Source: Salticus scenicus
Lineage: Eukaryota > Arthropoda > Arachnida > Araneae > Salticidae
Length of the DNA stretch: 64,000 nt
Reading direction: 5' to 3'
Assembly (NCBI GenBank): GCA_963930645.1
Contig: OZ005656.1
Location: 193,602,979-193,666,978 of the forward strand
The translations under genes were made by a program, and so were the position numbers. Shown piece by piece: positions 23,569 to 34,459 of the stretch. Below the pieces are notes generated by a model. The model worked only from the letters and a program-made list of their open reading frames with translations. It had not been told where the DNA came from and made no database searches. How positions within the stretch are numbered: the first letter of the stretch is position 1; each line of letters begins with the position of its first letter.

Positions 23569-26500
23569 ATATTTCAAAAGATTAACGTGAACATAGTAAA
23601 AAATTTCAGCGTCTTAAATGCCAAGGGAATAATTTGATAAGCAGACAGTGGTTTCGGTAGCCTTTAACTTGAATTCTACTAAATTCTGCTAATCAATCTG
23701 CTATTCAAATTTTTCTCTTTGATGTTCAAGACGTTCAGGATTTTCCCTGGGATTTGCCCTGGGGGATTTAGCGCTAAGTCTCCTTTTATTATAATACTAA
23801 CGAATCGATATTCTTTTGTGTAACTCTGTAGATGAAGGATAAATAATTTTGACACCATCTTTTATGAAAAATATGCTTCTGCGCATACGAAGGATACGTA
23901 TCAATTTCATTTTCTTTCGCCTAAATACATCAACCCTGCATCTACTAGAAATTACGCGTCATAGACATTTGTAGTTGAATATTTTTGTATTTTCCAGTAC
24001 ATGGACTGTTCATCCGATTTCAATAAAAATAATTCAGGTAGCATCCTTATATGAAGCAGATTTATAATACAAAGTTTGATATTCCTGCTATTATTTGTTT
24101 TTGAGTTATATTATTAACAGTCTAACAGATACACGCAGAGGCCAACCGCTATTTTTGAGTTCAGGGTATTTCTAATAGGGCAAATATAGCAAAATTACAA
24201 GTTCGAAAATTTGCCCTCTAAACAATACTCTGTAGCAAATACAAATTAAAAACTACATTATCACACTATCCAAGTCGCCCGTTTTAAACTTCATACTATT
24301 ATAGAACTGAACTTTTTTGCGCAAATTTCCGCTCTTTCAATCATAGAAAAATAAAAGGACATTCTTTCATTAAAAAATAGTGGTGGCAGCTCTGATTTAA
24401 AATTCATAATATTTCTAAGTATGTATTATAGATTTCTAATATTCTTTCCTAAAGTCGATGTGCGTATAATTTGAAAAATGTGTTTTCTTATGTAGAACCA
24501 TTTTTCAAAATCTTGATAACAGAAATATTGGTTTTATATTGTTCATTTTTTTTTTTTAACATAAACCAGTATTTTATTATTCAGTTGAATAAAAATGTAT
24601 ATCATACAATCATTTAAGTTTTCTTAGCTTTATTGTTAGTTTTTAATGGAAAATGTCTTTCGGTATAAAACTATTCTATCATCAATATTCACATACAAAT
24701 ATCAGAAATTTCATTAAAAATTAATTAAATAAGGAAAACTAAGTTGAAACTTTCTATAAAATTAAACTTCATAATTTATTGTATTTATTGTAATAATGGC
24801 TTATTAAATATCATTTGTTAGAATTTAATCATAAGTTATTTAAAATCCAATTTCATTTTGCATTTAATTTCCGCTTCATTTTAAAAGGAAATGTTTAATA
24901 CTGAGAGCAAATTTAATTCTTGCGCAATTTTAATCTTGTCCCACTCAAACTAAATACATAGAAGATGGATCTAAATCCACTTATCCGACTCCCTTCCTAC
25001 GATTTTTACATTTGCATTTAATCTGAATTTTGTTTTAAATACTAAGAAGAAAATTTACCAGCGATTTTCTTGCTTTACGTTCAGATTCATCATATTCAGT
25101 AAGAAGATATTTCGTTTTAAAAAGCAATTTCAAGTCTCTTTTTGATAATCTTGAGTACTTGCAATCAGTTTCATTTATTTTGTTGTGTTCCACTCACCGA
25201 TAGCATTTTTAGGATTAAATTGTATCTCGTAAGAAAATGCAAAATGTGAAATGGATTTTTTCAGGAATGTAGCTGACCGAGATTTTTCAAAGAAGAATAT
25301 ATTATTAATGGAAAAATTTAAATCTGATCAAGAAATGAAGATGTGATTATATGCATGAAATTTAACCTACTTTTCAAATAAAGGTCTATTTTATAGTCTT
25401 TTAAGTATGATATACATTAAAAAAGTAATCTGAAAGATGTTTCTCATTGTTATTCTTACAATGTAATGAGATTTTTCTTTTTTTTCTCTTTTTTTTTTTT
25501 TTTCTTCTTCTTCTTCTTTTTTTTTTTTTTTTTCTAAAATCTATCCTAAATGCGACATCCATTTTTTAAATTTGTAAATTTCATTTACTAATATATATAT
25601 ATATATATAACATTTTTAAAACATTTTTTTTTATTTTTCAATCTAAAGTGGTTCTATAAATAATCTAAAATCCATTTATTTTTTCAAAAACAATATTTCT
25701 ACTCTCGTCTTTCAACAATTCATTATCAATCACATACTTCCTTTTCATACTTAGAAATTTGTATGCTTCGCTTTAGTTTGAAAAGAATGTTGAACATACT
25801 TCATTCTGCCAAATACATCATGGTTAAAAAGAAATTCTGTAATATTTTGCGAAGAAATATATATATAGAGAGAAAGCGAGCTAAATAGATTTTAGAGCTA
25901 AAAAAAAACTTAGTAATGTTTTAATTTATTTTTAGTTTCTTACAAGGAAAAATCATGACATGAAAAATTCAGTTCGGGTCAAACTCCGGTGATGTATTTA
26001 AAAATCGCAATTTTATTTACTATTAATTTTTCTCCTACTGGTTCTCTAATTAAAATTTGGCCTTACTCTTTTTTTTTTTTTTTTTTTTTTTTACACTCAT
26101 ATGTTAGAATTATTTTCATTATTATTTATTATTATTTATTTATACTTTATTTTATTTTTAAACATACTTTTTTTGTACAGTATCTCGTAAATATGTTTTT
26201 ATTAAATTAATAACCAACAGTAAATAGCTAGCTATAAATAGCCTACATTTTATTTATTACACCAAAAATAATATTTTAACTACGTTTTTCAACTATTCAT
26301 TATTTTTGAAAAAGTCACGTTTCTCACATACTTGAAATATGTATGCTTCATATGAGTGTATAAATAAATATAAAAAAAAATCTCTAAATATTTTTTTTTC
26401 CTACCAGATATGATGGTTATATTACCAGATATGAGAGTATAAATAAATAAAAAAAATCTCTAAATATTTTTTTTTCTACCAGATATGATGGTTTAAAGGA

Positions 26501-26705
26501 AATATTGTAATACATATTCCAGTGGAACACACACACATATATATATAGGTGTACGCTAGTACTTCTCACTAGTTTGAAATGTATGAAACTGATGAAATCG
26601 AATCTATCTACTGAAATTCTATTTTTCAAATTCTATTTCTCAGTTTCTCAAATTACAGTTTTGTCAAACTAAACATTCTTTAAAAAATACTTAAGTCTTT
26701 CTTTC

Positions 26706-26742
<37 letters not shown>

Positions 26743-26795
26743 TTTGTATAGTTTTTATTTTAAACAATATTAACACTGCTAGTGCAGAAACTAGT
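23569..26795. other. 3.2 kb without recognisable genes
   Basis: AT-rich sequence with T-rich runs at 25478-25532 and 26070-26091, (TA)n at 25592 and (TTA)n/(ATT)n patches. A ~60-bp duplicated segment, aaatctctaaatattttttt...ccagatatgatggtt, occurs at 26380-26420 and 26454-26494. Short frames are AT-rich and unconvincing. Confidence 0.6.
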
Positions 26796-26802
26796 ATCTG
26801 AG

Positions 26803-27111
26803 CATAGCTTCCTAAACTAGATGCCTGTCGCATGGCTCGGAAACTCGGCAACAGTTCAAGCGGTAGACAGCGCCACCTGGTACAGATTGCGGACTTTTTT
26901 ATTTAACTCTCACCAATAATTTTAAGAAGTGGTATATAATGTATATAATCGACGTTTCTTCGATTCAATTTGCCTTTTATATATATCAAATCCCATATTT
27001 AAAAATTTTTGGTGGCTGTTGAATGAAAAAGTCGCGCAATCTGTACCAGATGGCGCTGTCTACCTTCAAGTCTCCGAGCCACGAGGAAGGCACCTAGTTT
27101 CGGAGGCTACG
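26803..27111. mobile_element. F2 MITE
   Basis: 309 bp. Ends CATAGCTTCCTAAACTAG and CTAGTTTCGGAGGCTACG, arms of about 150 bp. Perfect 7-bp TSD atctgag at 26796-26802 and 27112-27118. The shared core gtagacagcgccacctg/tggcgctgtctacc links it to 8413, 20853 and 49550. Confidence 0.9.
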
Positions 27112-27378
27112 ATCTGAGACATTTGGAAAACTTAACTCCGCCTGCGGCGTTTCTTTTACAGTCTATATGCTACAAGGTTTCTTAAGAATATACCCAAGAT
27201 TCGTCTTTCTACAATTAATGTATAATATGAACAAATACCTTTATTAGAAATAATATAGTTATTATCTATTTCATTTGTACCGCGAATAATGAAAATACTG
27301 TTCTAAAATTATATAACTTTCAACAATAACATCCACGGGCAGAGCTTTTATTTAACATTATGCCATTAATGACTGTGA

Positions 27379-27650
27379 GGGGGACCACCAATGGCCGAGT
27401 GGTTCTGCTTTAAAAACTTATAGAGAGGAAGTGCCAGGTTCGATCCCAGGTCACGCTCATTTACCTAGCTTTTGGGAGTTTTCCATCGTTTTCTCCAAAA
27501 CTCGGGTAAATGCGGGATAGGACCCTTAAAAAGACACCAACAGAAGGCAATCCACCCATATGTCTAGAATCCTAGTATAGTCAATCGGTCTCAAACTACA
27601 CAGCCTACTCTGAAGGATCTACGCATTGATATTACTGTGTCATATTTAAT
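27379..27650 (+). mobile_element. tRNA-headed SINE
   Basis: A Pol III A-box-like atggccgagtggtt at 27391 and a B-box-like ggttcgatccc near 27438, spaced as in a serine/leucine-type tRNA. Then comes a tail with gttttccatcgttttctcc and gtaaatgcgggatag, resembling the conserved tail module of several insect SINEs. A 6-bp actgtg at 27377 and about 27633 may be the target duplication. Boundaries are approximate. Confidence 0.6.
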
Positions 27651-27689
27651 AGCAGTTAGAGAGTTAATTCGCATCATTTTTTATTTATA

Positions 27690-27895
27690 GTGGTCTAACT
27701 ATTCATATAAAAAATAGGAACGTGAAATTCCTCAGGACTGAAAATCCCTCTTGTGGACCCTCATCTATTTCTCCAATATGTAATTACAATAAAATAAGAA
27801 GAAATTTTTTTTTTTAAATTATACTGTTGTGAAAAAAGTGCTGGTCTAAGAGTACTCAGGAATAAATTATAAAGATTACCAGGTATATATGAATG
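27690..27895. mobile_element. Degenerate F1-like MITE
   Basis: The right part ctcaggaataaattataaagattaccagg is the complement of an F1 left arm, and the middle has the ctccaatatgtaattacaataaaataag core. The left end is damaged and no clean TSD is visible. Confidence 0.4.
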
Positions 27896-28580
27896 GGACA
27901 TGTTACTATTTTTAACATGTCCCGTCTTTTCTCTAAAATATTATATTATTTTATAAAATAATTTTACACATTCGTGAATAAATTATTTAATTTTTATCCT
28001 TGGTGATCGATGCAGGAAATACCACTATAGCTAATATATACGCCCTAAACACATTTAAAGTGTTAAAAACAAGTTCACACTTCTCTTTCCTTCTTTATCT
28101 TTTCTTTTCTCTCTCCCCCCCCCCTTTTTTTTTTAAATTTAAGTAAAGCATTATTTTAAAAGAACGCCTTTAGTCGTGATTTGTTTTTTTTATTAACGTA
28201 CTTTTACGTGACCCGCAAGGAAAATACGGAAATAAAACTTTACATTTCCGTAGCTCATCGAAAAATTTTCTTATACATATATACTTATTTAAATACATAA
28301 TTCTAGCTGAAAAATTTCCTTAGAAACTAACATTTATTTTTACTTTCTTTTTCTTTGAATAAAATATTTAATTAAAAAAGAAAAAAATCCAAATTGTGTC
28401 TTTTGTTATGGATTTTTTCCATAGTTGCCAACATCTTAATAATAACACAGATCGACATGTAAAATTTTCATTTTATATTTTGACTGATCTTTATTTATTT
28501 ATTTATTTATTTATTTATTGGTGTTCTGAAACCAAAAATAAAGCCAGTTTTTCTTTATCACGTATAGAATTTTGGTAATA

Positions 28581-28788
28581 CAGGGTGCCTACCTATACAA
28601 TTTCTTCCATTACTCTTCTACCAATATAATTATATGGTAAGTTTTATGGTATGTTTCCATGATTAACTAATCACGGATACTTAGTGTTGCAGTAGCGCAG
28701 CACTAGTGCGACGTAAAATCATACCAGCCAACCAAACAACTTACTGTTATGATGGTATATGTAAGAAATTGTGTCAGTAAACACCCTG
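28581..28788. mobile_element. Mariner-type MITE (CAGGGTG ends)
   Basis: 208 bp. Inverted ends CAGGGTGCCTACC...ACAATTTCTT and its complement, flanked by TA (28579-28580, 28789-28790). The central cagtagcgcagcactagtgc is itself palindromic. Confidence 0.8.
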
Positions 28789-28905
28789 TATTGACAATAA
28801 TCTATACGTGATAGAGAAAAATGGGCTGCATGTTTGATTTTAGCGCATCAAAAAACATAAAGATCAGCTAAAATCATCAAATCAAATTTTGACAACTTCA
28901 TTTTT

Positions 28906-29092
28906 GTAGGCTTGTGTAATCCGGAGTATTGTTAATACCCAACTTTTTTTTTCTTCCACACCAGTCTTTTTTTAGAATACTTTTCTTCTTATTTTATCGT
29001 AAATAATTGGAAGAGAATTACTTTAAAAAATAATTGGTGTAAAGAAAGGAGCGGGTACGAACAATATTCTGGATTAGGTTTTCAGCTACGTT
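28906..29092. mobile_element. Degenerate F1 MITE
   Basis: Left tgtaatccggagtattgttaat and right caatattctggattaggtttt are inverted copies, with the ccacaccag and tagaatacttttct core. The ends are eroded. Confidence 0.6.
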
Positions 29093-30189
29093 CTTCCAAC
29101 AGCTCTTAGTTACAAAGGTGCTGTATGCAGTAATTTTCTACAATACAGTCATTCTAATAGAAAATGTTGTTTGAATTTATTTAAAAAAAAAAAAAAAAAA
29201 AAATGTGGTATCTATGTTTTTATTTACTATTAGTTACTATCTGCTTTATTTGTTAGTACTATAACAGGGTATTATCTTGAAAATGAGAAAATAACTAACT
29301 GAGACACTATTTCGAATATTTTTATCAAAAGTACACATGTGTTAGTTTCAAAATAATTCAAGCTTTATTTTGAATAGTTAACATTTTGGCCTTAGTTTAG
29401 CAAAGAAAATATAAACACTAACATATACAGTAACTTCACATTCAAACTACGTTCTCTTACAGAAATTTTAATACAAAATTTCATACAGGTGAAAATATGT
29501 GTGTGTTTGTGTGTGTGTGTCGTATGATATTAATATTAAAGTGAATGTGGTATTATTTGGAGAGGGAGAAATGTAACTCATTATAGTAAAATACACCGTA
29601 ATACTGATATTGAGTTATAGTGAATAAAAATATTAAAAACTAGAAACATCAATTAAAAAAAAAAAAGGCGCAAATTGCTTCCCACGAAATTCTTAAACAT
29701 GACCGTTTATCAGGCTGAAGCAACTACGTAAGTGTACAGAATGAAAGCATAAAATATGGAATACTTGGTGTATCGTGTGTGTGTAATTTTGCCTAATGGT
29801 AGGTTGTGTTTAAATATTTCAACCTAAAGCAACTGTTGCGTGTTTTTTTTTTTTTTTTTTAATGTTGATTGATTACAATGTTTTAATTCATCCACTTATT
29901 CTAGTTTAAAAATTATATATTGGTCTTATTCCCGTAATAAAATATTACCATTATCTTCTCGAAAAAAATATGGCGTAATTTTCCATGCATTCAGCTTGCT
30001 TGAAAAAAAAAAAAAAGGAAGAAAGAAAGAAAGAAAGAAAGGGGAGAGAGAAAGAGGAAAGAATCAAATGAAAATTTTACTCACTTCACTTTTTAATTAA
30101 ATCTGCTTCATTTATTTATTTATTTTATTTTATTTTTAATAAAAAATTTATAACTCGATTTTTTTTTTGTACACACTAAATTATACATA
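29093..30189. other. No gene seen
   Basis: AT-rich with poly-A/T runs (29182-29203, 29845-29860), a (GT)n at 29499-29520 and (GAAA)n at 30010-30040. Confidence 0.6.
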
Positions 30190-30191
30190 TA

Positions 30192-30754
30192 TTGGGTTGT
30201 TCGGAAAATAATTTCGTTTTTTCCTTTGAAAATGAAAGTCGATTTTCTTATATTGTATAAATATTTCATTGAATTATATATTCTCCACTTTAATCGGTTT
30301 CTTAACGATCTCACGCGTTGTTATTTGGCAGTTTTCATAAATCAATACTTCATTTTGCCTTCATTAGCATAAACTGGTTTTCCAGAACGTAATGCATCTT
30401 CAACGTCGAAATTTCCGGAACAAAACTTGGTAAACCAGTTTTGACACTGCCATTCTTTAAATAAATTTTCTGTATACACATCGTATACTTTTTTCCTTGT
30501 TTGAACAGTATTTTTGCCTTTTTTGATAGCGAAAACAATATATGCCGAAAACGTAGCTTCCGAATTTCTTTATTTGATAGGGCACCCATCAAAACCTATT
30601 GAGCAGAATAAAACGAACTTTTTCACAAGCAAGCTTTGCTATATCAGCTGTCACAATATATAAAGGTAATGCAGTTTAATTGTGAAGATGGTGTGAAAAA
30701 AATACAATTAAGTCCTCTGCTGAGAAAAACAAAATTACTTTCCGAAAAACCCAA
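30192..30754. mobile_element. Internally deleted mariner element
   Basis: 563 bp flanked by TA (30190-30191, 30755-30756). Ends TTGGGTTGTTCGGAAAATAA and complement of TTGGGTTTTTCGGAAAGTAA. It retains only the N-terminal transposase region (separate entry); the catalytic domain is missing. Confidence 0.88.
30270..30592 (-). pseudogene. Mariner transposase N-terminal remnant
   Basis: Minus-strand reading gives pieces of the mariner DNA-binding region in different frames. First, from 30592, a frame with RHILFSLSKKAK (helix-turn-helix start). Then around 30365-30460 a second frame with CQNWFTKFCSGNF and RSGKPV, matching the usual W-F-x-K-F-x-S-G-(N/D)-F and RSG-R/K-P signatures. Near 30280-30350 comes LIYENCQITTREI, the linker to the second helix-turn-helix. 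At least one frameshift separates these. The DDD catalytic domain is absent because the sequence then runs into the terminal repeat. It is dead but recognisable. Confidence 0.8.
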
Positions 30755-30900
30755 TAAAAAAGAATGAAAAGAAAATAGCTTAACAGTCTTAAAAAAGAAA
30801 AGAAAACAACGTAATGTGGCACTTATATTGCTTTCTCTTATCCTACATCATACAGCATGTAACAGTTAACAGGGAAGTTATAAGAGGTACTGTATACGAG

Positions 30901-31093
30901 CATACTTGCCAACGTCCTAATTAATATTCCGTAGTGTTGTTAGCCCCGCCCTTTTTCTCACACCAGTAAATTTTTAGAGTAATATTCTCCAAATGCAATT
31001 ACGATTAATTATGAAGAAAAGATGATACTGGTGGGAAAAAGAAGGTGGGGCTGACAATACTACGGAATATTAATTAGTATGTTGGCCAGTATG
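30901..31093. mobile_element. F1 MITE
   Basis: 193 bp. Ends CATACTTGCCAACG and GTTGGCCAGTATG; 6-bp flanks tacgag and tgcgag (5 of 6). The interior has ccccgcccttttt and complement, with agagtaatattctcc in the loop. Confidence 0.85.
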
Positions 31094-31099
31094 TGCGAG

Positions 31100-32094
31100 C
31101 ATTATTCTTATTAAAAAAAAAGCAATTAGCACGAAAAATTTGAAAGATATCATAGATAAAAGGAGTTGAATTGCAAATTTAATTATCTCAAATAGAATAA
31201 AATCGATAAGGATAACATATATTATTCTATATTTATTAAAAATTACCATTAAACCCTTATCATTTAGAGCAATTGAATTTCAGATCATTATATCTACGAT
31301 ATTTTTTTGAATTTTCGCTATATTCCATAAAATGTCTGAATTCAAAATTTTACAATTCACTTCTATTCATAATGTGTATGTTGCTTTGCATGTAATGAAT
31401 GAAATATATTGTATATTTAAGATAAAGTTATTTAAAAATATACTATTTTAAAAAGAAATTCCCAATGTGCCGTTTGTGATTTTGAAGTATGGCATGTTAC
31501 TATTTTCTCTTCATTTCTCATATATTTTTCCTCCAAAATTTATAACTATAACTATTTCCTTGATGGTAAGGCATAATCTGTTTGCAAAATTGACTGCTAG
31601 GAAATATTTTTATGTCATACAATTTTGTGAATATATGGTTTGGTATGTCTAATCTATTCTTTACAATCATTTCATAGTCTCCAGAGTCGAAAATATTATT
31701 AGCATATCAAAAAACTTTTTATTCCATAAAAAAAATTCTTTCAAATCTGTCTTTTATCATAAAAATTTTCGACGCGTTATGAGATATTGTCATGAATTTT
31801 TATTCATAACTATTGCTAGATAAAATATATGGTGAGAAGCTAGAATGAATTTGCAAATCAAGCTAATGAGACAGTTTATATAACTGAACTATTTGTAAAG
31901 CTAACATTAGTTTTGGAAAAAAAAAAAAATCATTGATTCATGCTTTTATTTATTCCAACATAATATTTTATTCATGTCAAAAACATTACCCAAACAAATA
32001 TAACGAGGTAAATTCGGCATTTCTTTATTCTTTTATTTTAAAAAAGATAAAATAAAAAGAAATGTCTTTAAGGAACTCCGTAGGTTTTATTTTG

Positions 32095-32129
<35 letters not shown>

Positions 32130-32197
32130 AATGCATATAAATTCTAAACAGTTTATATGAATTAATGGAAAAGTCGTGCAACCCGTTAAAAATACTG
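31100..32197. other. No gene seen
   Basis: AT-rich with a poly-A run at 32098-32127. The 61-codon frame at 31467-31652 is unrecognised. Confidence 0.6.
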
Positions 32198-32623
32198 TAT
32201 TTCCAGATATGCAACATTTTAATTTATTCCGGCGAATTTTAGCCCCACCCTTATTCCCTACAACTTTTTTTAGAGTAAATTTTTCTTATTTAGTTGCGGT
32301 TATCAAGGGTCGTACTGTCCGCCCTTTTTTCAGGATACTGACATGTATTAAAAAATTTTAAATTTATTACTACCAGTATTTTTATATGATAATCTCTAAC
32401 CGTATAATCATGGCACTTTACTATAAATGTATCAAAAATATATCTGCATGAAATTAGTGGTGGTAATAAAGGCAGAACTTTCTTAATAATGAGAGCGTCT
32501 TGGAAAAAGGGTGGAGAATACGACCCCTGCAGTGTTACCAGACTTTGCGACTTTTTTATTCAATCACCAATAATTTTGAGAAGCGATGTTTATTATACAT
32601 AACCGACGATTCTTCGATTTGAT

Positions 32624-32992
32624 AATAAATCGCATATTACGAAAATTATTCCTGTAGAAAACCGAAACCACTTCAACCAATCCGAATTTCCCTCACTCCT
32701 CATAGCCACTCCCTCTAATGAAAAACGGGATGCATTCACTGAAATTCTGAAATCTAACCCCATTCGTGTACTTTTTGATATTCTAAATGAAATAGCGACC
32801 GAATTTAAAGTTAAAAACTTTAATGAATTAATTATTAAACTCAGGAATGCGCGTAATAAAATAAAAAACACTGATAATTCCATTACTAAACTAGTCATTC
32901 TCTGGGATGCCCTCGGAGATGATCAGGTTCCTGATCTTCAAGTTTTCTCTTTCTGGTACTATGAAATTGCAATGTCATGTTTTTTTAAATAA
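32624..32992 (+). pseudogene. Unidentified coding-like fragment, 122 codons, no start
   Basis: Open from the first base of the insertion to a TAA at 32990-32992, with no upstream ATG in frame. The translation has normal, non-repetitive composition with charged helices: FPSLLIATPSNEKRDAF, then NPIRVLFDILNEIATEF, then KLRNARNKIKN and LVILWDALGDDQVPD. That is unlike the AT-driven spurious frames elsewhere here. It begins exactly at the insertion boundary, so it looks like a 5'-truncated piece of a longer coding sequence brought in by the insertion. A caggttcct sequence near 32924 could be an exon end. I do not recognise the family; a retrotransposon gag or ORF1 segment and a host exon are both possible. 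Confidence 0.45.
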
Positions 32993-33149
32993 CTTTCCCT
33001 CTGGTGACCTTTCGTTTTTTTCCCCCTATCATCTGGTACTTGTAAGTATTTCTGTTCTCGTATTCTCTGGTCCGCTGAGATGTGGGGTCACGTTTATTTG
33101 GACCCCGGGTACTCGGCATACATCTCTCGAACTCAATTTGAATCATTTA

Positions 33150-33331
33150 CAGAGCTGCCAACCTAATCCGGCAAACTGTTAGTACCGTCCATTTTTCTAC
33201 ACCACTTAACTTTTAGAGTAATTCTCTTCAAATATATTTACGATGGATTAAGAAAACAAGTACTCTAAAAATTAAGTGGTGTAGAAAAATGGGCGGTACT
33301 AACAATTTGCCGGATTTGGTTGGCAGCTCTG
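33150..33331. mobile_element. F1 MITE, innermost level of the nest
   Basis: 182 bp. Ends CAGAGCTGCCAACCTAATCC and GGTTGGCAGCTCTG. Perfect 6-bp TSD cattta at 33144-33149 and 33332-33337. Nearly identical in sequence and length to 57709-57890, indicating recent activity of this subfamily. Confidence 0.93.
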
Positions 33332-33902
33332 CATTTATGTGTTTCTCTACGCCTGTTAACCGAAGTTGCGGGAGACCTGCTCCCAGGTACTTCGGAATCA
33401 ACTTCTCGAATCTCTCGATTTGATACGTTTATTATGTATATCAAATATCATTTCTCAAAATTATTAGTCGATATTGAATAAAAAAGTCGCAAAGTCTGGC
33501 AACAATGGACCCCTGGGTTATTTATTGCAGACAATTATTTTATAAATAAAGTGGAGCGAAATAAAGGCGGAGCTAAAAATGCTATAGGATAAATTAATAT
33601 GTTGCCAACTATGTATTTCGGAAGTACGTACATGAATCGGATTGCAAATTTAACTAAATCGAAATAAGGGTTCTTTTACGAACTTAAACTGAAGAACAAT
33701 GTCACATTGCTTCAACTGATGCTTAAAATGTGATTTATTTTCTCGGAATTATGTACTAATGCATTTCCAACAATTTGAGGCTACTCTAATTCAAGTGTTT
33801 TGAATCAAAGTCGAGCCATATGATGTTCTAGTGCTTAACTGTTGAATTTCGTGGTCAATATTTGCTTCTAAGTTATTGATAGAATGTGAATTGTTCACTT
33901 AA

Positions 33903-34455
33903 TCCTCACTTTCCCAAGATCAAGTTGTTACTGCGGAAAACTAGCTTTCAGGTGCCGCTTGGCACGTTTGGCAAAAATCACCAGCACCGCGCTTTTTTGT
34001 ATCGTTTAGGTTTAGAAGTTGCAACATTCCACTGGTTACATTTGCTGTCTCTGGTAAATTAGCACACTTTTTAAATGAGGCGGGCTTAACATTTTCGCGA
34101 CCACATGTTTTTGTCTTTTTCACAGTAAGGTCCATCTGTGGGTGTTATTCTCATAATTTACAATTTTTCAAAACAAAATTTTCTGTATTCACATTTATAT
34201 TACAAATGGGTAAGCATTACAATCATTACTCTCTCTAATCAATGTATTTGTGTATCCATACTGTATTGATCGTATAAATACGAATATTGTTTATAATTTT
34301 ATGAAAAAAATAACATACAAATTGCAAAAGAAACGCCCACTGGTGGAGTTTCAGATTTTCGAATGACGCGAATCTACGTCAGCGGTCGCGAATGTGTTAA
34401 CTAAATTTCAACTTTAAAATGGGGTCAAAATGACCCCATCTTGGGAAAGCGAGAG
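33903..34455. mobile_element. TTAA-flanked, piggyBac-like remnant
   Basis: 553 bp between TTAA (33899-33902) and TTAA (34456-34459). Inverted ends TCCTCACTTTCCCAAGAT and ATCTTGGGAAAGCGAGAG. TTAA target is typical of piggyBac. A palindrome tggggtcaaaatgacccca precedes the right end. It shares 34255-34400 with 12430-12560. Confidence 0.65.
33941..34135 (-). pseudogene. Possible piggyBac transposase C-terminal remnant
   Basis: A 64-codon minus-strand frame ending DFCQTCQAAPES, placed about 40 bp from the element end, where a piggyBac C-terminal cysteine-rich domain would lie (Y/F-C-x-x-C-x-x-x-P). In the next frame a KKARC motif precedes it, so a frameshift could split the cysteine cluster. The rest of the frame shows no recognisable transposase core. 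Tentative. Confidence 0.3.
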
Positions 34456-34459
34456 TTAA

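Larger units (their letters stand above)
32624..33415. mobile_element. Unclassified insertion with 9-bp TSD, third level of the nest
   Basis: 792 bp flanked by perfect cgatttgat copies (32615-32623 and 33416-33424). No terminal inverted repeats and no poly-A tail. The first 369 bases are an uninterrupted reading frame (separate entry). Near the right end is a strong hairpin at 33360-33395 (ccgaagt ... gggag ... ctccc ... acttcgg). It contains the F1 MITE 33150-33331. Confidence 0.75.
32530..33507. mobile_element. F3 (hAT-like) element, second level of the nest
   Basis: Ends CAGTGTTACCAGACTTTGCG and CGCAAAGTCTGGCAACAATG. Perfect 8-bp TSD gacccctg at 32522-32529 and 33508-33515. Its arms match 1808-1973. 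It is interrupted by the 792-bp insertion 32624-33415; joining the two sides restores the expected arm without a gap. Confidence 0.88.
32204..33613. mobile_element. F1-like MITE, outermost shell of a four-level nest
   Basis: Left end CAGATATGCAACATTTTAAT and right end ATATGTTGCCAACTATG, with perfect 6-bp TSD tatttc at 32198-32203 and 33614-33619. Left-arm motifs gaattttagccccaccc pair with ggcggagctaaaaatgc on the right. The next level, F3 at 32530-33507, lies inside. About 225 bp of extra sequence (32310-32521) remains unexplained. Confidence 0.8.

Noticed and set aside
30120..30314. 64-codon minus-strand frame considered as mariner transposase C-terminus
   Set aside because: It reads through the terminal repeat and does not show the C-terminal mariner pattern; a different frame over 30280-30350 gives a convincing N-terminal linker instead.
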